Assembly: GCA_030682575.1 (NCBI GenBank)
Contig: JAUXNX010000013.1
Coordinates: 153,805 to 217,804 of the forward strand
Reading direction: 5' to 3'
Source of the DNA: Gammaproteobacteria bacterium
GTDB taxonomy: Bacteria > Pseudomonadota > Gammaproteobacteria > Pseudomonadales > Pseudohongiellaceae
DNA length: 64,000 nucleotides
Both the position numbers and the translations under genes were made by a program. Within the stretch, counting starts at the first letter, position 1. The number at the start of each line of letters is the position of its first letter. The notes below the pieces were generated by a model, which was not told the DNA's origin, did not search any database, and saw only the letters and a program-made list of their open reading frames with translations. This document shows positions 29,601 to 43,095 of the stretch, piece by piece.

Positions 29601-30120
29601 CCTTACCACCCTCGAAAACGCAATCCGCAAGATCGACAAGGAAACCCGTACACGCTTCAAGGAGACTTTTGACAAGATCAATGCCGGTCTGCAGGAGCTG
29701 TTTCCGAAGGTATTCGGGGGAGGGCACGCCTACCTGGACATGACAGGCGAAGACCTGCTCGACACCGGCGTGGCAATCATGGCTCGTCCACCTGGCAAGA
29801 AAAACAGTACGATTCACCTGCTTTCGGGCGGCGAGAAGGCAATGACGGCGATTGCTCTGGTGTTCTCGATCTTCCAGTTGAACCCGTCACCGTTCTGTAT
29901 GCTGGACGAGGTGGACGCGCCGCTGGACGATGCCAACGTGGGCCGTTATGCGCGATTGGTGCAGGAAATGTCCGAGCATGTGCAGTTTGTCTTCATTACG
30001 CACAACAAGCTGACCATGGAAATGGCAAATCAGCTGCTCGGTGTTACCATGCACGAGCCGGGCGTTTCCCGCATTGTGGATGTGGACATTGCCGAAGCTG
30101 CCGAACTGGCGGCAATGTGA
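26608..30120 (+). CDS. smc: Chromosome partition protein SMC
   Basis: SMC is the ATPase arm protein of the bacterial condensin, which with ScpA and ScpB compacts and segregates chromosomes. The 1170-residue protein has the N-terminal Walker A GPNGCGKSNI (31-40), two long Gln/Glu/Arg-rich coiled coils, and a hinge near residues 510-650 (GDYLQSICVENIDSVETLL onwards). The C-terminal head has the signature LLSGGEKAMTAIAL and Walker B FCMLDEVDAPLDDANV. It heads the smc-zipA-ligA cluster typical of pseudomonads. The hinge is present and complete, so this is true SMC rather than MukB or RecN. Confidence 0.97.
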   Translation: MRLKCIKLAGFKSFVDPTTVNFPSNLCAVVGPNGCGKSNIIDAVRWVMGESSAKNLRGENMTDVIFNGSGGRKPVGQASIELIFDNSDNRIKGEYAQYNEISIKRKVSRDGQSGYMLNGTKCRRRDITDIFLGTGLGPRSYSIIEQGMVSRLIESRPEDLRIFIEEAAGISKYKERRRETENRIKRTRENLERLTDLRDELGRQLQHLHRQAQAAEKYGEFKQQERAMTAQHSALRWKALNDELQLKQSVINELEITIEATVAQQRSVDASIEKHLVDNSEFNDQLSEIQGRYYSLGSDIARIEQSIEHHIERVTQLKRDLDETRQSFGLTQGELESDVTKVAALQSELQIIEPRLEEAQAVEEESAFALEEAEEKMQQWQHEWDEFNQRAEEPRQIAEVEQSRIQQLEKIVERGLDRKARLQEEKKALGDNPEQDVIDELSIQVSHLEEQLEQHQTSNSELADEIEVERSRVQTIASDLDRARSELQSLKGRHSSLEALQKAALGRNNEGLNRWLQSRNLGQNKRLGESIRVANGYEAAVEAVLGDYLQSICVENIDSVETLLRELPAGLLSLVDTGVISSKAAPVAGRTALSAKIESTWDSAALLCGIYVVEDLNAALTLRGNLAAGESVVTKQGVWLGKSWIRVRKTADEKAGLLERKGEISRLEVNIALQQSRVDELVEAQALSRQTLRDIESRREDVQRQIAQTARQYSEQKSQLGARLMKVEQTTLRRERLQHELDELTRQLTIEEENTALARSNLQAALDTMEEDTERKEQLLQQRDERREKLDQCRQKARHDKDTSHQLALQQQSLNSQLKSVHDTLDRMASQVQRAKERIESLNRQLADSDSPLEMKKAELELQLQKRLEVEEQLNAAKARADGNEHTLRSLEQQRAQFERVAGGLREQLMEHRLKSEGDVVKRAALQDQLIESKYDLQTVLANLSEDLDIAACERELEAIANRIQRLGAINLAAIDEYRQQSERKVYLDSQNDDLERALTTLENAIRKIDKETRTRFKETFDKINAGLQELFPKVFGGGHAYLDMTGEDLLDTGVAIMARPPGKKNSTIHLLSGGEKAMTAIALVFSIFQLNPSPFCMLDEVDAPLDDANVGRYARLVQEMSEHVQFVFITHNKLTMEMANQLLGVTMHEPGVSRIVDVDIAEAAELAAM

Positions 30121-30171
30121 TCTTTGGTTTAATTTAACGCTTCTTGCAATCATTGAGACAGAGCAGTTGTT

Positions 30172-34274
<4,103 letters not shown>

Positions 34275-34313
34275 CGCAGTCTTGAAGGCCTGTCCCCACA
34301 AGGGTAATGGAGT

Positions 34314-34925
34314 ATGCGTAAACCACTATTTCTGCTGGCTTCGGCGCTGGCCCTGACGTCGTGCATCAGCACGCAGCCCCGCAATATCTCCAATGTGTGC
34401 GATATGTTCGAAGATCGGCACTCCTGGTATACCGCCGCTGAGCGTACCAAAGCACGCTGGGGTGTGCCGGTCCCTGTCTCCATGGCCTTCATCAATCAGG
34501 AATCCTCGTACCAGTCCCGCGCCAGACCACCCCGCACACGCATTCTGTGGGTAATCCCATGGCGCCGCCCATCGAGTGCCTTCGGTTATGCCCAGGCGCT
34601 GGACAGCACGTGGGATGAGTACCGCCGGGAAACAGGCAATACCTTTGCCATGCGTTCGAATTTCGGCGATGCAGTGGATTTCATTGGTTGGTACAACGCA
34701 AATAGCTATCGACGCAACAACATTCAGCTGTATGACGCCCGCAACCTCTATCTGGCGTATCACGAGGGCCATACCGGGTTTGCGCGGAGCACTTATGCCG
34801 ACAAACCGTGGTTGCTGGAGACAGCAGCCAGAGTGCAGACCAACGCAGATCGCTATGGTGTGCAGTACATGCAGTGCGAGGAAGATCTGGGGCGCAGTTG
34901 GCTCTGGCGTCTCTTCTTCAGCTAG
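34314..34925 (+). CDS. Lipoprotein with SLT (lytic transglycosylase-like) domain
   Basis: A 203-residue predicted lipoprotein: MRKPLFLLASALALTSC gives a lipobox with Cys17. The rest resembles a small SLT domain, with AFINQESSYQSRARPPRT (candidate catalytic Glu), SAFGYAQALDSTWDEYRRETG, and a YLAYHEGHTGF block, as in transglycosylase-like lipoproteins linked to ligA in pseudomonads. It would act on peptidoglycan in the periplasm. It follows ligA by 39 bp and precedes djlA by 30 bp, so all are likely one operon. Confidence 0.82.
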   Translation: MRKPLFLLASALALTSCISTQPRNISNVCDMFEDRHSWYTAAERTKARWGVPVPVSMAFINQESSYQSRARPPRTRILWVIPWRRPSSAFGYAQALDSTWDEYRRETGNTFAMRSNFGDAVDFIGWYNANSYRRNNIQLYDARNLYLAYHEGHTGFARSTYADKPWLLETAARVQTNADRYGVQYMQCEEDLGRSWLWRLFFS

Positions 34926-34955
34926 ATTTTCAACATTCAACAAGAGAGCGGCAGT

Positions 34956-35738
34956 ATGAACTGGTGGGGCAAGGTAATCGGTGGCACGTTCGGATTCATG
35001 ATGGGCGGGCCATTGGGTGCCGTACTGGGGGCCGCACTCGGCAACTACTTCGATAGCGGGATGGCGCTGGTTGCCAATGATGGCCGCCTTGGCGCACAGG
35101 GCACGGAGCGGGTCCAGACGGCATTCTTTACTGCAGTATTCTCCCTTATGGGATATGTGGCCAAGGCTGATGGACGTGTCAGCCGCAATGAGATATCGCT
35201 GGCTGAACAGGTCATGAACCAGATGCAGCTGCGTCCCGAGCAGCGCAAACTTGCTATCAGCCTGTTCGAGCAGGGCAAGCAGGACGCATTCCCCTATGCT
35301 GAAGTCATTGAGCAGTTCCGACGTGAATGTCTGCGGCGGCGTAATCTGATCCAGATGTTTCTGGAGATAGTGACTGCCACTGCTCTGGCAGATGGCCGGA
35401 TGGATCCAGCTGAGCGTCGCGTGTTGGAGGCAATCGCCACAACATTGGGGTATCCCCAATCGGACTATGATCGTCTGGTCATGCGCATGAGTGCCCAGTT
35501 CCGTTTCAATTCGGGTGAAAGCCCCGCTGACAGGCTTTTCGAAGCCTACAAGGTGCTGGGTGTAACAAAAGACACACCAACTGACGACATCAAGAAGGCC
35601 TACCGCAAACTCATGAGTCAACATCATCCGGATAAACTGGTGTCGAAGGGACTGCCGGAGGAGATGACGGAGATTGCAACGCGCAAGACTCAGGAAATCA
35701 AATCCGCGTATGAGTTCATCATGGAGCGTCGAGGTTAA
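34956..35738 (+). CDS. djlA: DnaJ-like co-chaperone DjlA
   Basis: DjlA is a membrane-tethered J-protein that stimulates DnaK. The N-terminal segment MNWWGKVIGGTFGFMMGGPL with a Gly-rich hydrophobic stretch is the single TM/dimerising anchor. Residues ~50-170 are the TerB-like helical domain (FFTAVFSLMGYVAKADGRVS; TATALADGRMDPAERRVLEA). The C-terminal J domain (~192-260) keeps the HPD motif in RKLMSQHHPDKLV. Length (260) is normal. It ends the operon; a hairpin follows 14 bp after the stop. Confidence 0.95.
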   Translation: MNWWGKVIGGTFGFMMGGPLGAVLGAALGNYFDSGMALVANDGRLGAQGTERVQTAFFTAVFSLMGYVAKADGRVSRNEISLAEQVMNQMQLRPEQRKLAISLFEQGKQDAFPYAEVIEQFRRECLRRRNLIQMFLEIVTATALADGRMDPAERRVLEAIATTLGYPQSDYDRLVMRMSAQFRFNSGESPADRLFEAYKVLGVTKDTPTDDIKKAYRKLMSQHHPDKLVSKGLPEEMTEIATRKTQEIKSAYEFIMERRG

Positions 35739-35744
35739 TTCAGG

Positions 35745-35775
35745 CATAAAAAAAGCCCAACCAGAGGTTGGGCTT
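35745..35775. terminator. Bidirectional rho-independent terminator
   Basis: Perfect 10-bp arms AAGCCCAACC (35753-35762) and GGTTGGGCTT (35766-35775) enclose loop AGA. A run of A bases on the left makes a good U-tract for the minus strand (M16 protease gene), and TTAAGTT on the right a weak one for djlA. The remaining ~200 bp to the protease stop are AT-rich with no gene that I can see. Confidence 0.85.
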
Positions 35776-35977
35776 AAGTTACTACTATCAAGGGAGAGAT
35801 AAAATGAAACAAAACCCACAATTTTGTCTGCATCTACCTACACCTAATCAGACTGTGCCGTTCACACTAAGTTCCAGGCAGGTGAGAAAAGATTTTGAAT
35901 AATAAGGTGTCTATCTGTTACAGCTGCTACCATTGTTTAGATAACAATCTCAACTAATTGAAATAATTACTTAATTT

Positions 35978-38968
35978 CTATATAAAAAATTCCTCCAAAC
36001 CCAGTGGCTTCGCTGCCTTCATCTGTTGCGTATTACTGATAACCCCCACACTAGCCTTATTTGCCAACAGATACTGACGCGCCACGCGCTGCAAATCCTC
36101 CACTTGAGTGGCCAATACTTGCTTGCGAAACGCCAGTCGCAGATCTCTGGTTCGACCGAAAAGCTCGTTGTAGAACGCCTGTTTCGCTTCTCCCGCAGGG
36201 GACGAGGACTTGTCCATGGAACTGATGACTCCCAGGATGGCTTCCTCAACCTGACGCCACTGATGTTTTTCGCTTATCACCCAGTCTATGGCGCGATCAA
36301 AGTCATGAAGTGTTTCGACAAGACGTGGGTCGCGATAGGAGTAGAAGCGGAAGGACGCGGAATTGGCATCCTGGTCCGCACCACCACCATAGGCACCGCC
36401 CTGTTCACGGATGCTGCGGTGCAGGAATCCATTGCGCATGAAACCACCCAACACTGTCAGAATCGCATGGTCCGGGTGTGATGCCGGTACCGTTGGATAG
36501 GCTTTAGCGCAGAAATTCACCTGTGTATTGGTAGACCAGATTTGTCTTGTCTGACTGCGGATCGGACTCAGCTGCAGTGTCTGGAAGTCCGCTTGCACGG
36601 CATTGCCTTGCGTCCATATCCTCTCCAGACTACCGGTCAAGGTGTTCTGACTGGTTGCCTCACCAATAAGCAGGAAGCGGCGGGGCGCTGACTGAATATG
36701 CTCGTGAATGGCTCGGAATTTGTCTAGCAGGCTGCGGGCATCCTTTGTGCCCTTGAGTGATTTACTCAGAGAGCGCAGAGTGCTGATGCCAGCCAGACCG
36801 GTATAACGATGACTGAGCTGGGCACTCGGACTCATGCCGCTGCAGGCGAGTGACATCGCCAAGGAGTGTCCTTGAGCGGTAATGCTGCTCTCCCGACGGG
36901 AAGTGATCTGATCCATGATTTCGCGCAGACGCTGCTCCTCGTCGAAACGGCAGAGACTGAACGTCTGATAGAGCAAGTCTGTCAGTTCTTCCTGATTACT
37001 GAGCAGTGCTTTACTCGAAAGCACAAGAATCGCAGTAGTCTGCTGTTCATCGTCAGTCTTGCTGCGGATGTTGGCGTAGCAGTTCACGCCACCGCTGATT
37101 CTGGACTGCCAGGTCTGTACCTCTCCATAGCTGCGTGCTCCCACACCGAATTCGGACAGACAACTGGTGTAGTACGGGAGCACTTCCAGCAACTCATCAC
37201 TCAGTTGCGGTAGTTCCACCACGATCTGCTGATAACACAAGCCATTGGTACCCTGTGCGTAGAAGCTCACCGGCGATTCGGCAATGATCGACTCGGTCGC
37301 AGTCAATTGAGGAATGTCCGCAGGCACGTCTTCAAGTCCGACCTTGGGCAGCAGAGCAGGATCATCCTCAGCCTGTTGACGTTCAGCCAGCTTCCTGCTG
37401 CGGTCCACGATGGCATGGGCCTCTTCCGGTGCCAGGTCTGCCTTGATCATCTGCAGTCTTTTCACTTCCGCCTCGACCTGACGGGCAGACAGGAGGGGGT
37501 CGGGTTTGAGAGTCAGCACGACGTTGTGTGGATTGTCGATCAACAGACGCTTGATCAGTCCAGGAATGAATGTCGGGTCCTTGATCTGTTCGCGCAGTCT
37601 TGCCAGCGCCGGATCGATATTCAGCAGGTTGATGGGATCGCCACCGTGAATTGCGCTGGAGAGTCCGGCAATGATGAGCTGCAGTCCATAGGGATGGCTG
37701 TCACCGGTAATCTCGCGTTGATGCAGTTCCAGTTGATGCAGTGCGGCTTCCACCTGTTCGTCGGAGACTCCGGTCTCTGCCACTTGCTGCAGTGTGTCAC
37801 GCACGAGTTTCTCGACGGCCGCCGTGGCATCCTGTGCGCAGCCCTCAAGGCCGCAGATGAAACTCATCTCACGATTGCTGTCTTCCAGACCACACAGAGG
37901 AGAGGGTGATGATCCGATGCCGCAGGTTTCCAGCACGTTCATCAGAGGACTGGCACTGTTATCCAACAATACACTCGAGAGCAGCTGGGCCTGGAACATG
38001 TCATCAAGATTGATGCTCTTGCCAAGCAACCACGCCAGCACAACGTGAGTCTTTTCAGCTCCTGCCTCTTCTTCGCAGTCTTCCTCCAGCGGGTAGCTTT
38101 CCTCCACACGGATCGGAGCGAAGTAACGCTTCTCATCGCGCACGTGGATATTGACATCCAGTTTCTCAAAGCGGGACAGGGCCAGTTCTTCAAAACGTTG
38201 TTGGTGCTCGACTGCAGGAATATCACCGTAGGTCATGAACACGGCGTTGCTTGGGTGGTAATGAGTCTCGTAGAACGCCTTGAGCTCCGCATAGCTGAGG
38301 TCTGGAATGTGTTCCGGCTCACCGCCACTGTTGTAGTGATAAGTAGTGGTGGGATAGAGGTATTTGCTGAGAGTGTGCCAGAGAATCGAGTTGGTGGAAC
38401 TCATGGCACCTTTCATTTCGTTGAACACGACACCTTTGAACTGCAGTTCACTTTTGGGATTATCTGGTTCGCTGAATTCCAGGCGATGGCCTTCCTGGGC
38501 AAAATCCAGTTCGTGCAGGCGGGAGAAGAACACTGCGTCCAGGTAGACTTCAAGCAGGTTATTGAAGTCCTTTCTGTTCTTGCTGGCGAATGGATAAGCG
38601 GTCCAGTCGCTGCTGGTAAAGGCATTCATGAAGGTGTTGAGCGAGCGGCGAATCATCATGAAAAAGGGGTCACGCACCGGATACTTTTCGCTGCCACAGA
38701 GCACGGTATGTTCGAGAATGTGCGCCACGCCGGTGGAGTCCATTGGCACAGTGCGCAGCGCCACCAGAAAGACATTTTCGGTGTCGTCACTGTGAAGGTG
38801 AAAGTGCAAGGCACCTGTAACACGGTGACGATATTCTTCCATCACCACATTCAGCGTGGGAATGGTTTGGCTGCGCACCCACTCGAAAGCGGGATGAACA
38901 ACCCCAGGCAGCGGTTGGGCCTGAGTTTGAGAACGGGCGTTGGCAGCAATGCTTTGGCTTGTAATCAT
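35978..38968 (-). CDS. M16C-family zinc metalloprotease (PreP/insulinase-like)
   Basis: A 996-residue peptidase related to presequence protease. The inverted zinc motif is HILEH (83-87) in VAHILEHTVLCGSEKYPVRD, with the downstream Glu in the NEMKGAM block; DPFFMMIRRSLNTFMNAFTS is typical of the PreP branch. The C-terminal half is the inactive partner domain that closes the chamber (GGAYGGGADQDANSASFRFY, SYRDPRLVETL). Such enzymes degrade short unstructured peptides. No signal peptide is evident, so a cytoplasmic site is likely. It lies 30 bp downstream of rapA on the same strand. Confidence 0.88.
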   Translation of the reverse strand: MITSQSIAANARSQTQAQPLPGVVHPAFEWVRSQTIPTLNVVMEEYRHRVTGALHFHLHSDDTENVFLVALRTVPMDSTGVAHILEHTVLCGSEKYPVRDPFFMMIRRSLNTFMNAFTSSDWTAYPFASKNRKDFNNLLEVYLDAVFFSRLHELDFAQEGHRLEFSEPDNPKSELQFKGVVFNEMKGAMSSTNSILWHTLSKYLYPTTTYHYNSGGEPEHIPDLSYAELKAFYETHYHPSNAVFMTYGDIPAVEHQQRFEELALSRFEKLDVNIHVRDEKRYFAPIRVEESYPLEEDCEEEAGAEKTHVVLAWLLGKSINLDDMFQAQLLSSVLLDNSASPLMNVLETCGIGSSPSPLCGLEDSNREMSFICGLEGCAQDATAAVEKLVRDTLQQVAETGVSDEQVEAALHQLELHQREITGDSHPYGLQLIIAGLSSAIHGGDPINLLNIDPALARLREQIKDPTFIPGLIKRLLIDNPHNVVLTLKPDPLLSARQVEAEVKRLQMIKADLAPEEAHAIVDRSRKLAERQQAEDDPALLPKVGLEDVPADIPQLTATESIIAESPVSFYAQGTNGLCYQQIVVELPQLSDELLEVLPYYTSCLSEFGVGARSYGEVQTWQSRISGGVNCYANIRSKTDDEQQTTAILVLSSKALLSNQEELTDLLYQTFSLCRFDEEQRLREIMDQITSRRESSITAQGHSLAMSLACSGMSPSAQLSHRYTGLAGISTLRSLSKSLKGTKDARSLLDKFRAIHEHIQSAPRRFLLIGEATSQNTLTGSLERIWTQGNAVQADFQTLQLSPIRSQTRQIWSTNTQVNFCAKAYPTVPASHPDHAILTVLGGFMRNGFLHRSIREQGGAYGGGADQDANSASFRFYSYRDPRLVETLHDFDRAIDWVISEKHQWRQVEEAILGVISSMDKSSSPAGEAKQAFYNELFGRTRDLRLAFRKQVLATQVEDLQRVARQYLLANKASVGVISNTQQMKAAKPLGLEEFFI

Positions 38969-38998
38969 CTGGGACTCTTTTCCTTTATACAGCGCTTG

Positions 38999-41995
38999 TT
39001 AGTTGGCCCTGAACATAATGTGGACGGCTACCAGTTCAACACTGGCCTGCTTCAGACATTGATGCAGTTGCATCGTTTGTTCTTTCAAATATTCCAGCTC
39101 AGATTCCCTGACATTGGGGTTGACCTGTTTCAATGCGACCAGGCGCTTGATCTCGCCAGTCTGGATCTGGAGCATGCTTGAAGCTGCCATGTTGACCAAG
39201 TGACTCATCTCCGTCTGTGCCAGCTTTTCTGCCTGCTGCAGCAACTGCACGATGCGTGACTGATTGTCGCTGACCAGCGTTGCGGCCTCGTGTTTGTCGA
39301 TGTAACGCAGTTTACTGCGGATCCTCTTCACGCTCACCTTGTTGCCGCTACGATCGTCGGTTTCCGGCACCAGCGCATAGTGGAAATGCGTGGCGGGAAG
39401 GAAGCGGGACATCTGCAGGTGCTTAGGAGCAGGCGCCACGGTGCGATAGATTGCTTCGACGATCAACTCGTTCGATGCCACTTCCGGGTCGCCGCAATCG
39501 CGGGAGAACAGGCTGACAGCGGCGCCGCCCTGAGGTGAGTCCAGCACCAGGTCGATGGCACCACGCACCATCGGGTGCTGCCAGGTCAGGAACTGAATAT
39601 CCTCCCTGTGCAGGCTCAGTTGCCGGTCGAAAGTAGCGTCCATGCCCTCATCGGGCAGAGCAGGGAAGGAGGACACGATCATCTCCTCGGTCGGCTGGAT
39701 GGCATAGCTGTCATCCGAGTTGTGTTCGTAGTGAATCCCGAAGCTGTCGAACACTTCCTTCATATAGGCTTCCGGCGTACAAGCGGCCTCGAATTCACGA
39801 ATCTGCTGTACTGTGCGCGCCGCGCTGTCCTTGTTGAAGGAGTTGATCTCCAACAACCGATCACGGCCTTGTTCAAGCTCAGCGTTCAATTCCTTGTTGA
39901 GGGCGTTGGCCTTGCTGACAAACTCAACGAATGCTGGCTCTTCCACATTGCCGATCAGCAGATGTACATGCAGCTCATCGCTGAATTGGCGATACAGACG
40001 GTAGGCGGCAGGCGCCACTTGCAGAAATGCATTCAGCGCGTCCTGGTACCAGTGGAAGAGGACTTCCTGAGCCGAATTCGCGAAGACTGGCAGGTGAATC
40101 TGAATGGTGTGCTTCTGGCCGATACGATCCAGACGACCAATGCGCTGTTCGAGCAGATCCGGATTCAGAGGCAGATCAAACAGCACCAAATGGCGACAGA
40201 ACTGGAAGTTGCGCCCCTCACTGCCGATCTCCGAACACACCAGGATTTGTGCGCTGCTTTCGGTGCCAGCGAAGTACGCTGCTGCGCGATCTCGATCGAT
40301 CAGATCCATGTGGCGATGGAAAACGGAACTGCGGATGCCTGCATTTACACGCAGATATTTTTCCAGACTGATAGCCGTCACATCCTGCGCGCAGATCAGC
40401 AGAACTTTCTCGCCTCGCTTGCCTTGCAAGAAGTTCACGAGCCATTTGACGCGTGTGTCGAATGAAGTCCACGGCAATGTGATGGTGCTTCCATCATCGT
40501 CCTGATCGGCAATCGCGCTGATGAAGGCACTCTCCGGTTGCAGATGCGCGATCAGTGTATCGGGATGTTCCTGAAGCACATTGGCATACTGCTGCGGAAG
40601 TGTCAGCTTGACTACATTGACGGCGCGACTTGGAAAACCTGTCAGCGATTTGCGTGTGTTGCGGAACAGGATACGCCCGGTGCCGTGCTGGTCGAGTAAG
40701 ATGCGGATCAGTTTCTCGCGAGCTTCGGCCGTTGATTCCTTTGACAAACTGACGCCTGGCAGCAGAGGCTTGAGCAGTTTCTTGATAGCTTCCGTACTGT
40801 GATGTTTTGACAGATCGGATTCGAGCTGTTGTACCTGCGCGGTCGACAATGCTTCCTCGCTGACCAGTGCATTGATCGTGGCAGCAAGTTCCTGATAGTG
40901 ATCGTGCTCTTCCTTGTAGGAAGCGTAGTCGCGGAAGCGATTCGGGTCGAGAAGCTGCAGCAGGGCAAAGTGGTTCTCCTGGCCCATCTGTTCCGGCGTG
41001 GCGGTCAGCAGCAGGATGCCTTTACTTGACAGGGCTATCTCCTTGATACGAGCGTAGTCGTTCAGCGTCTTGCCTGGCTTGCCAATGGCGGGAGCATCAT
41101 CGCGCAGGTGATGCGCCTCATCCACGATGCATAGATCCCACTCGCCATTTATCGCGAATTCATACCACTGAGGTTGGCGATGGAACAGATCGATGCTGGT
41201 CAACACCAGCTGTTCTTCCATAAAGGGATTGCGCAGAGTATCGCCGTTTTCATCGTCTGCCATAGCTTCAAGAATCTCGCTGCAGCGCTCTTCATCGTAA
41301 ATACTGAATTGCAGGCTGAAACGCCGCAGCATTTCCACCAGCCATTGATGCAGCAGAGGCTCCGGCACTATCACCAACACGCGACTGGCAAGGCCGGAGA
41401 CGAGTTGTTGTTGCAAGATGAGACCGGCCTCGATGGTTTTGCCCAGACCCACTTCATCGGCCAGCATCACGCGTGGCGCATAGCGGCTGGCCACCTCAGA
41501 GGCAATATAAAGCTGATGAGGAATCAAATCGGTACGACCGCTGCACAAACCAAGCACCCGCGACTTCTCGATCTCGGCCAGTCGTTCCAGCGTGTGCTTA
41601 CGCAGATAAAACCACTGGGAGGCATCGGTCTGGCCGGAGAAGAGACGCTCTATCGGTTTGTTCAACACCAGAGTGTCACTGAGCAACGACTCCGGAAGAC
41701 TGATGGTGTCTGCCACGTTGTCGGCACGATGGGCGTGGTAAACGACCGTGTCATGGACGACGCTGGTGTCGATGACGATGAGGTCTTCGCCAGTACAAGT
41801 AGTGATCACATCTCCAGCGGCAAAGATGATGCGATTAAGCGGGGCTTCATGCCGGGAGTAGCGGCGAATCTGATCGCAGGAGCGAAATTCGATTGTCACA
41901 GTGCGGTGATCATGTTCGGCAACAATACCAAGCCCCAGTTCAGGCTCGGTTTCGCTCAGCCAACGCTGGCCTGGTGCAAATTGATGGGACTTCAT
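38999..41995 (-). CDS. rapA: RNA polymerase-associated ATPase RapA (HepA)
   Basis: RapA is a Swi2/Snf2-type translocase that recycles RNA polymerase after termination. The 998-residue protein starts with the double Tudor-like N-terminal domain (FAPGQRWLSETEPELGLGIV). Helicase motifs follow: Walker A ADEVGLGKTIEAGLIL (I), VDEAHHLRDD (II), LLTATPEQMGQENHFALLQL (III) and RIGRLDRIGQKHTIQIHLPV (VI). The C-terminal region (KQVNPNVRESELEYLKEQ) is RapA-specific. Its start overlaps the stop of the rbgA-like gene by four bases (ATGA), indicating translational coupling. Confidence 0.96.
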   Translation of the reverse strand: MKSHQFAPGQRWLSETEPELGLGIVAEHDHRTVTIEFRSCDQIRRYSRHEAPLNRIIFAAGDVITTCTGEDLIVIDTSVVHDTVVYHAHRADNVADTISLPESLLSDTLVLNKPIERLFSGQTDASQWFYLRKHTLERLAEIEKSRVLGLCSGRTDLIPHQLYIASEVASRYAPRVMLADEVGLGKTIEAGLILQQQLVSGLASRVLVIVPEPLLHQWLVEMLRRFSLQFSIYDEERCSEILEAMADDENGDTLRNPFMEEQLVLTSIDLFHRQPQWYEFAINGEWDLCIVDEAHHLRDDAPAIGKPGKTLNDYARIKEIALSSKGILLLTATPEQMGQENHFALLQLLDPNRFRDYASYKEEHDHYQELAATINALVSEEALSTAQVQQLESDLSKHHSTEAIKKLLKPLLPGVSLSKESTAEAREKLIRILLDQHGTGRILFRNTRKSLTGFPSRAVNVVKLTLPQQYANVLQEHPDTLIAHLQPESAFISAIADQDDDGSTITLPWTSFDTRVKWLVNFLQGKRGEKVLLICAQDVTAISLEKYLRVNAGIRSSVFHRHMDLIDRDRAAAYFAGTESSAQILVCSEIGSEGRNFQFCRHLVLFDLPLNPDLLEQRIGRLDRIGQKHTIQIHLPVFANSAQEVLFHWYQDALNAFLQVAPAAYRLYRQFSDELHVHLLIGNVEEPAFVEFVSKANALNKELNAELEQGRDRLLEINSFNKDSAARTVQQIREFEAACTPEAYMKEVFDSFGIHYEHNSDDSYAIQPTEEMIVSSFPALPDEGMDATFDRQLSLHREDIQFLTWQHPMVRGAIDLVLDSPQGGAAVSLFSRDCGDPEVASNELIVEAIYRTVAPAPKHLQMSRFLPATHFHYALVPETDDRSGNKVSVKRIRSKLRYIDKHEAATLVSDNQSRIVQLLQQAEKLAQTEMSHLVNMAASSMLQIQTGEIKRLVALKQVNPNVRESELEYLKEQTMQLHQCLKQASVELVAVHIMFRAN

Positions 41996-42891
41996 ACGGG
42001 CGGTATCTCCAGGCTCATCGGGCCGAACCTGCCCGCACGGTAATCATTGATCAACATCTCCGACACTTTCTGCCAGTCAATGTCCTGATTCTTGCGGACA
42101 CATCCCTTGGCTCGTGCCAATGCTTCCAGAAACGCCTCACCAGTATCCGGCAACACCTCCATCTGATAGCGTTTCTTCAGGCGTTCCGGGAACAGGGTCA
42201 ACAGCGTCTGGGCAGAAAAGATGGCCACTTCCACAAATTCGATGGCGGTATTGCGAATGGCGCCGGACATGGCGAGCCTGTAGGCGGCGGCTTGGTCTTC
42301 CAGTTTAGGCCACAGCACGCCGGGGGTATCCACCAGATACCAATGGTCATTCAAGCGCACGCGCTGCTGCCCCTTGGTGATGGCCGGTTCATTACCGGTC
42401 TTGGCGACGCGTTTACCCAGGATCTGGTTCATTATTGATGACTTTCCCACATTGGGGATACCCACAATCATGATCTGGTGCTTCTTCTGTTGACGTTTCC
42501 ATTCCTTCAAAGCCTCAATATCCGGGTTGGAGGAGGGTTCTGCCTGTGTGACGGGTTTGCCTGCATTGGCCTTGCGCATCAGCTTCTGGCTCAGGAAGAC
42601 CACATCCGCTGCATTGATGCGCTTGTCCTTGGAACTGGTAGCAGCAAAGGAGAGTGGCTCGTTGCTGTAGTATTCCAGCCACCTCTTCGTGATATGCGGA
42701 TCAGCAAGATCTGCTTTGTTGAGGATACGCAGACAGGGCTTGCCTTGACGCATGGCGCTCAGTAGAGGGTTGGAGCTGGCCTGAGGCATGCGGGCATCCA
42801 GTACTTCCACAACCACATCTATATCCTTGATGATTGCGGCCATTTCCTTGTTGGCCTTGTGCATATGCCCGGGATACCAGGAGATTGTCAT
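41992..42891 (-). CDS. Circularly permuted GTPase, RbgA/YlqF family (ribosome biogenesis)
   Basis: A 299-residue GTPase with motifs in permuted order: G4 LNKADLAD comes first, then G1 GIPNVGKSSIMNQ, G2 and G3 DTPGVLWPK. That order is typical of YlqF/RbgA proteins that help late 50S assembly. The N-terminus WYPGHMHKANKEM is a family hallmark, so ATG 42891 is taken as start even though the frame is open 24 codons farther. The C-terminal ANTAR-like helical domain is present. It is translationally coupled to rapA. Confidence 0.92.
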   Translation of the reverse strand: MTISWYPGHMHKANKEMAAIIKDIDVVVEVLDARMPQASSNPLLSAMRQGKPCLRILNKADLADPHITKRWLEYYSNEPLSFAATSSKDKRINAADVVFLSQKLMRKANAGKPVTQAEPSSNPDIEALKEWKRQQKKHQIMIVGIPNVGKSSIMNQILGKRVAKTGNEPAITKGQQRVRLNDHWYLVDTPGVLWPKLEDQAAAYRLAMSGAIRNTAIEFVEVAIFSAQTLLTLFPERLKKRYQMEVLPDTGEAFLEALARAKGCVRKNQDIDWQKVSEMLINDYRAGRFGPMSLEIPPV

Positions 42892-43095
42892 GGGTCTGTG
42901 TAGCCTTGCCTGTGAAAAGTGCGCGAATTCTAGCGTGATTGACTGCTCTTTACATCCTGCCATTGGGTTGATGATGCGCTTTGCGGTGGGCTGTGCAATG
43001 GATCACTGTCAGCAACACTTCAAGCTTGCAAAGCATTCTCCCTCATAAGAAACTTGTTCCCAAACCTAAGAGAATTCCCCAGTGCAGGAGTTAGA

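Noticed and set aside
34326..35819. 497-codon open frame antisense to the SLT lipoprotein and djlA
   Set aside because: Both plus-strand genes have clear domains, and the antisense frame crosses two genes and a terminator.
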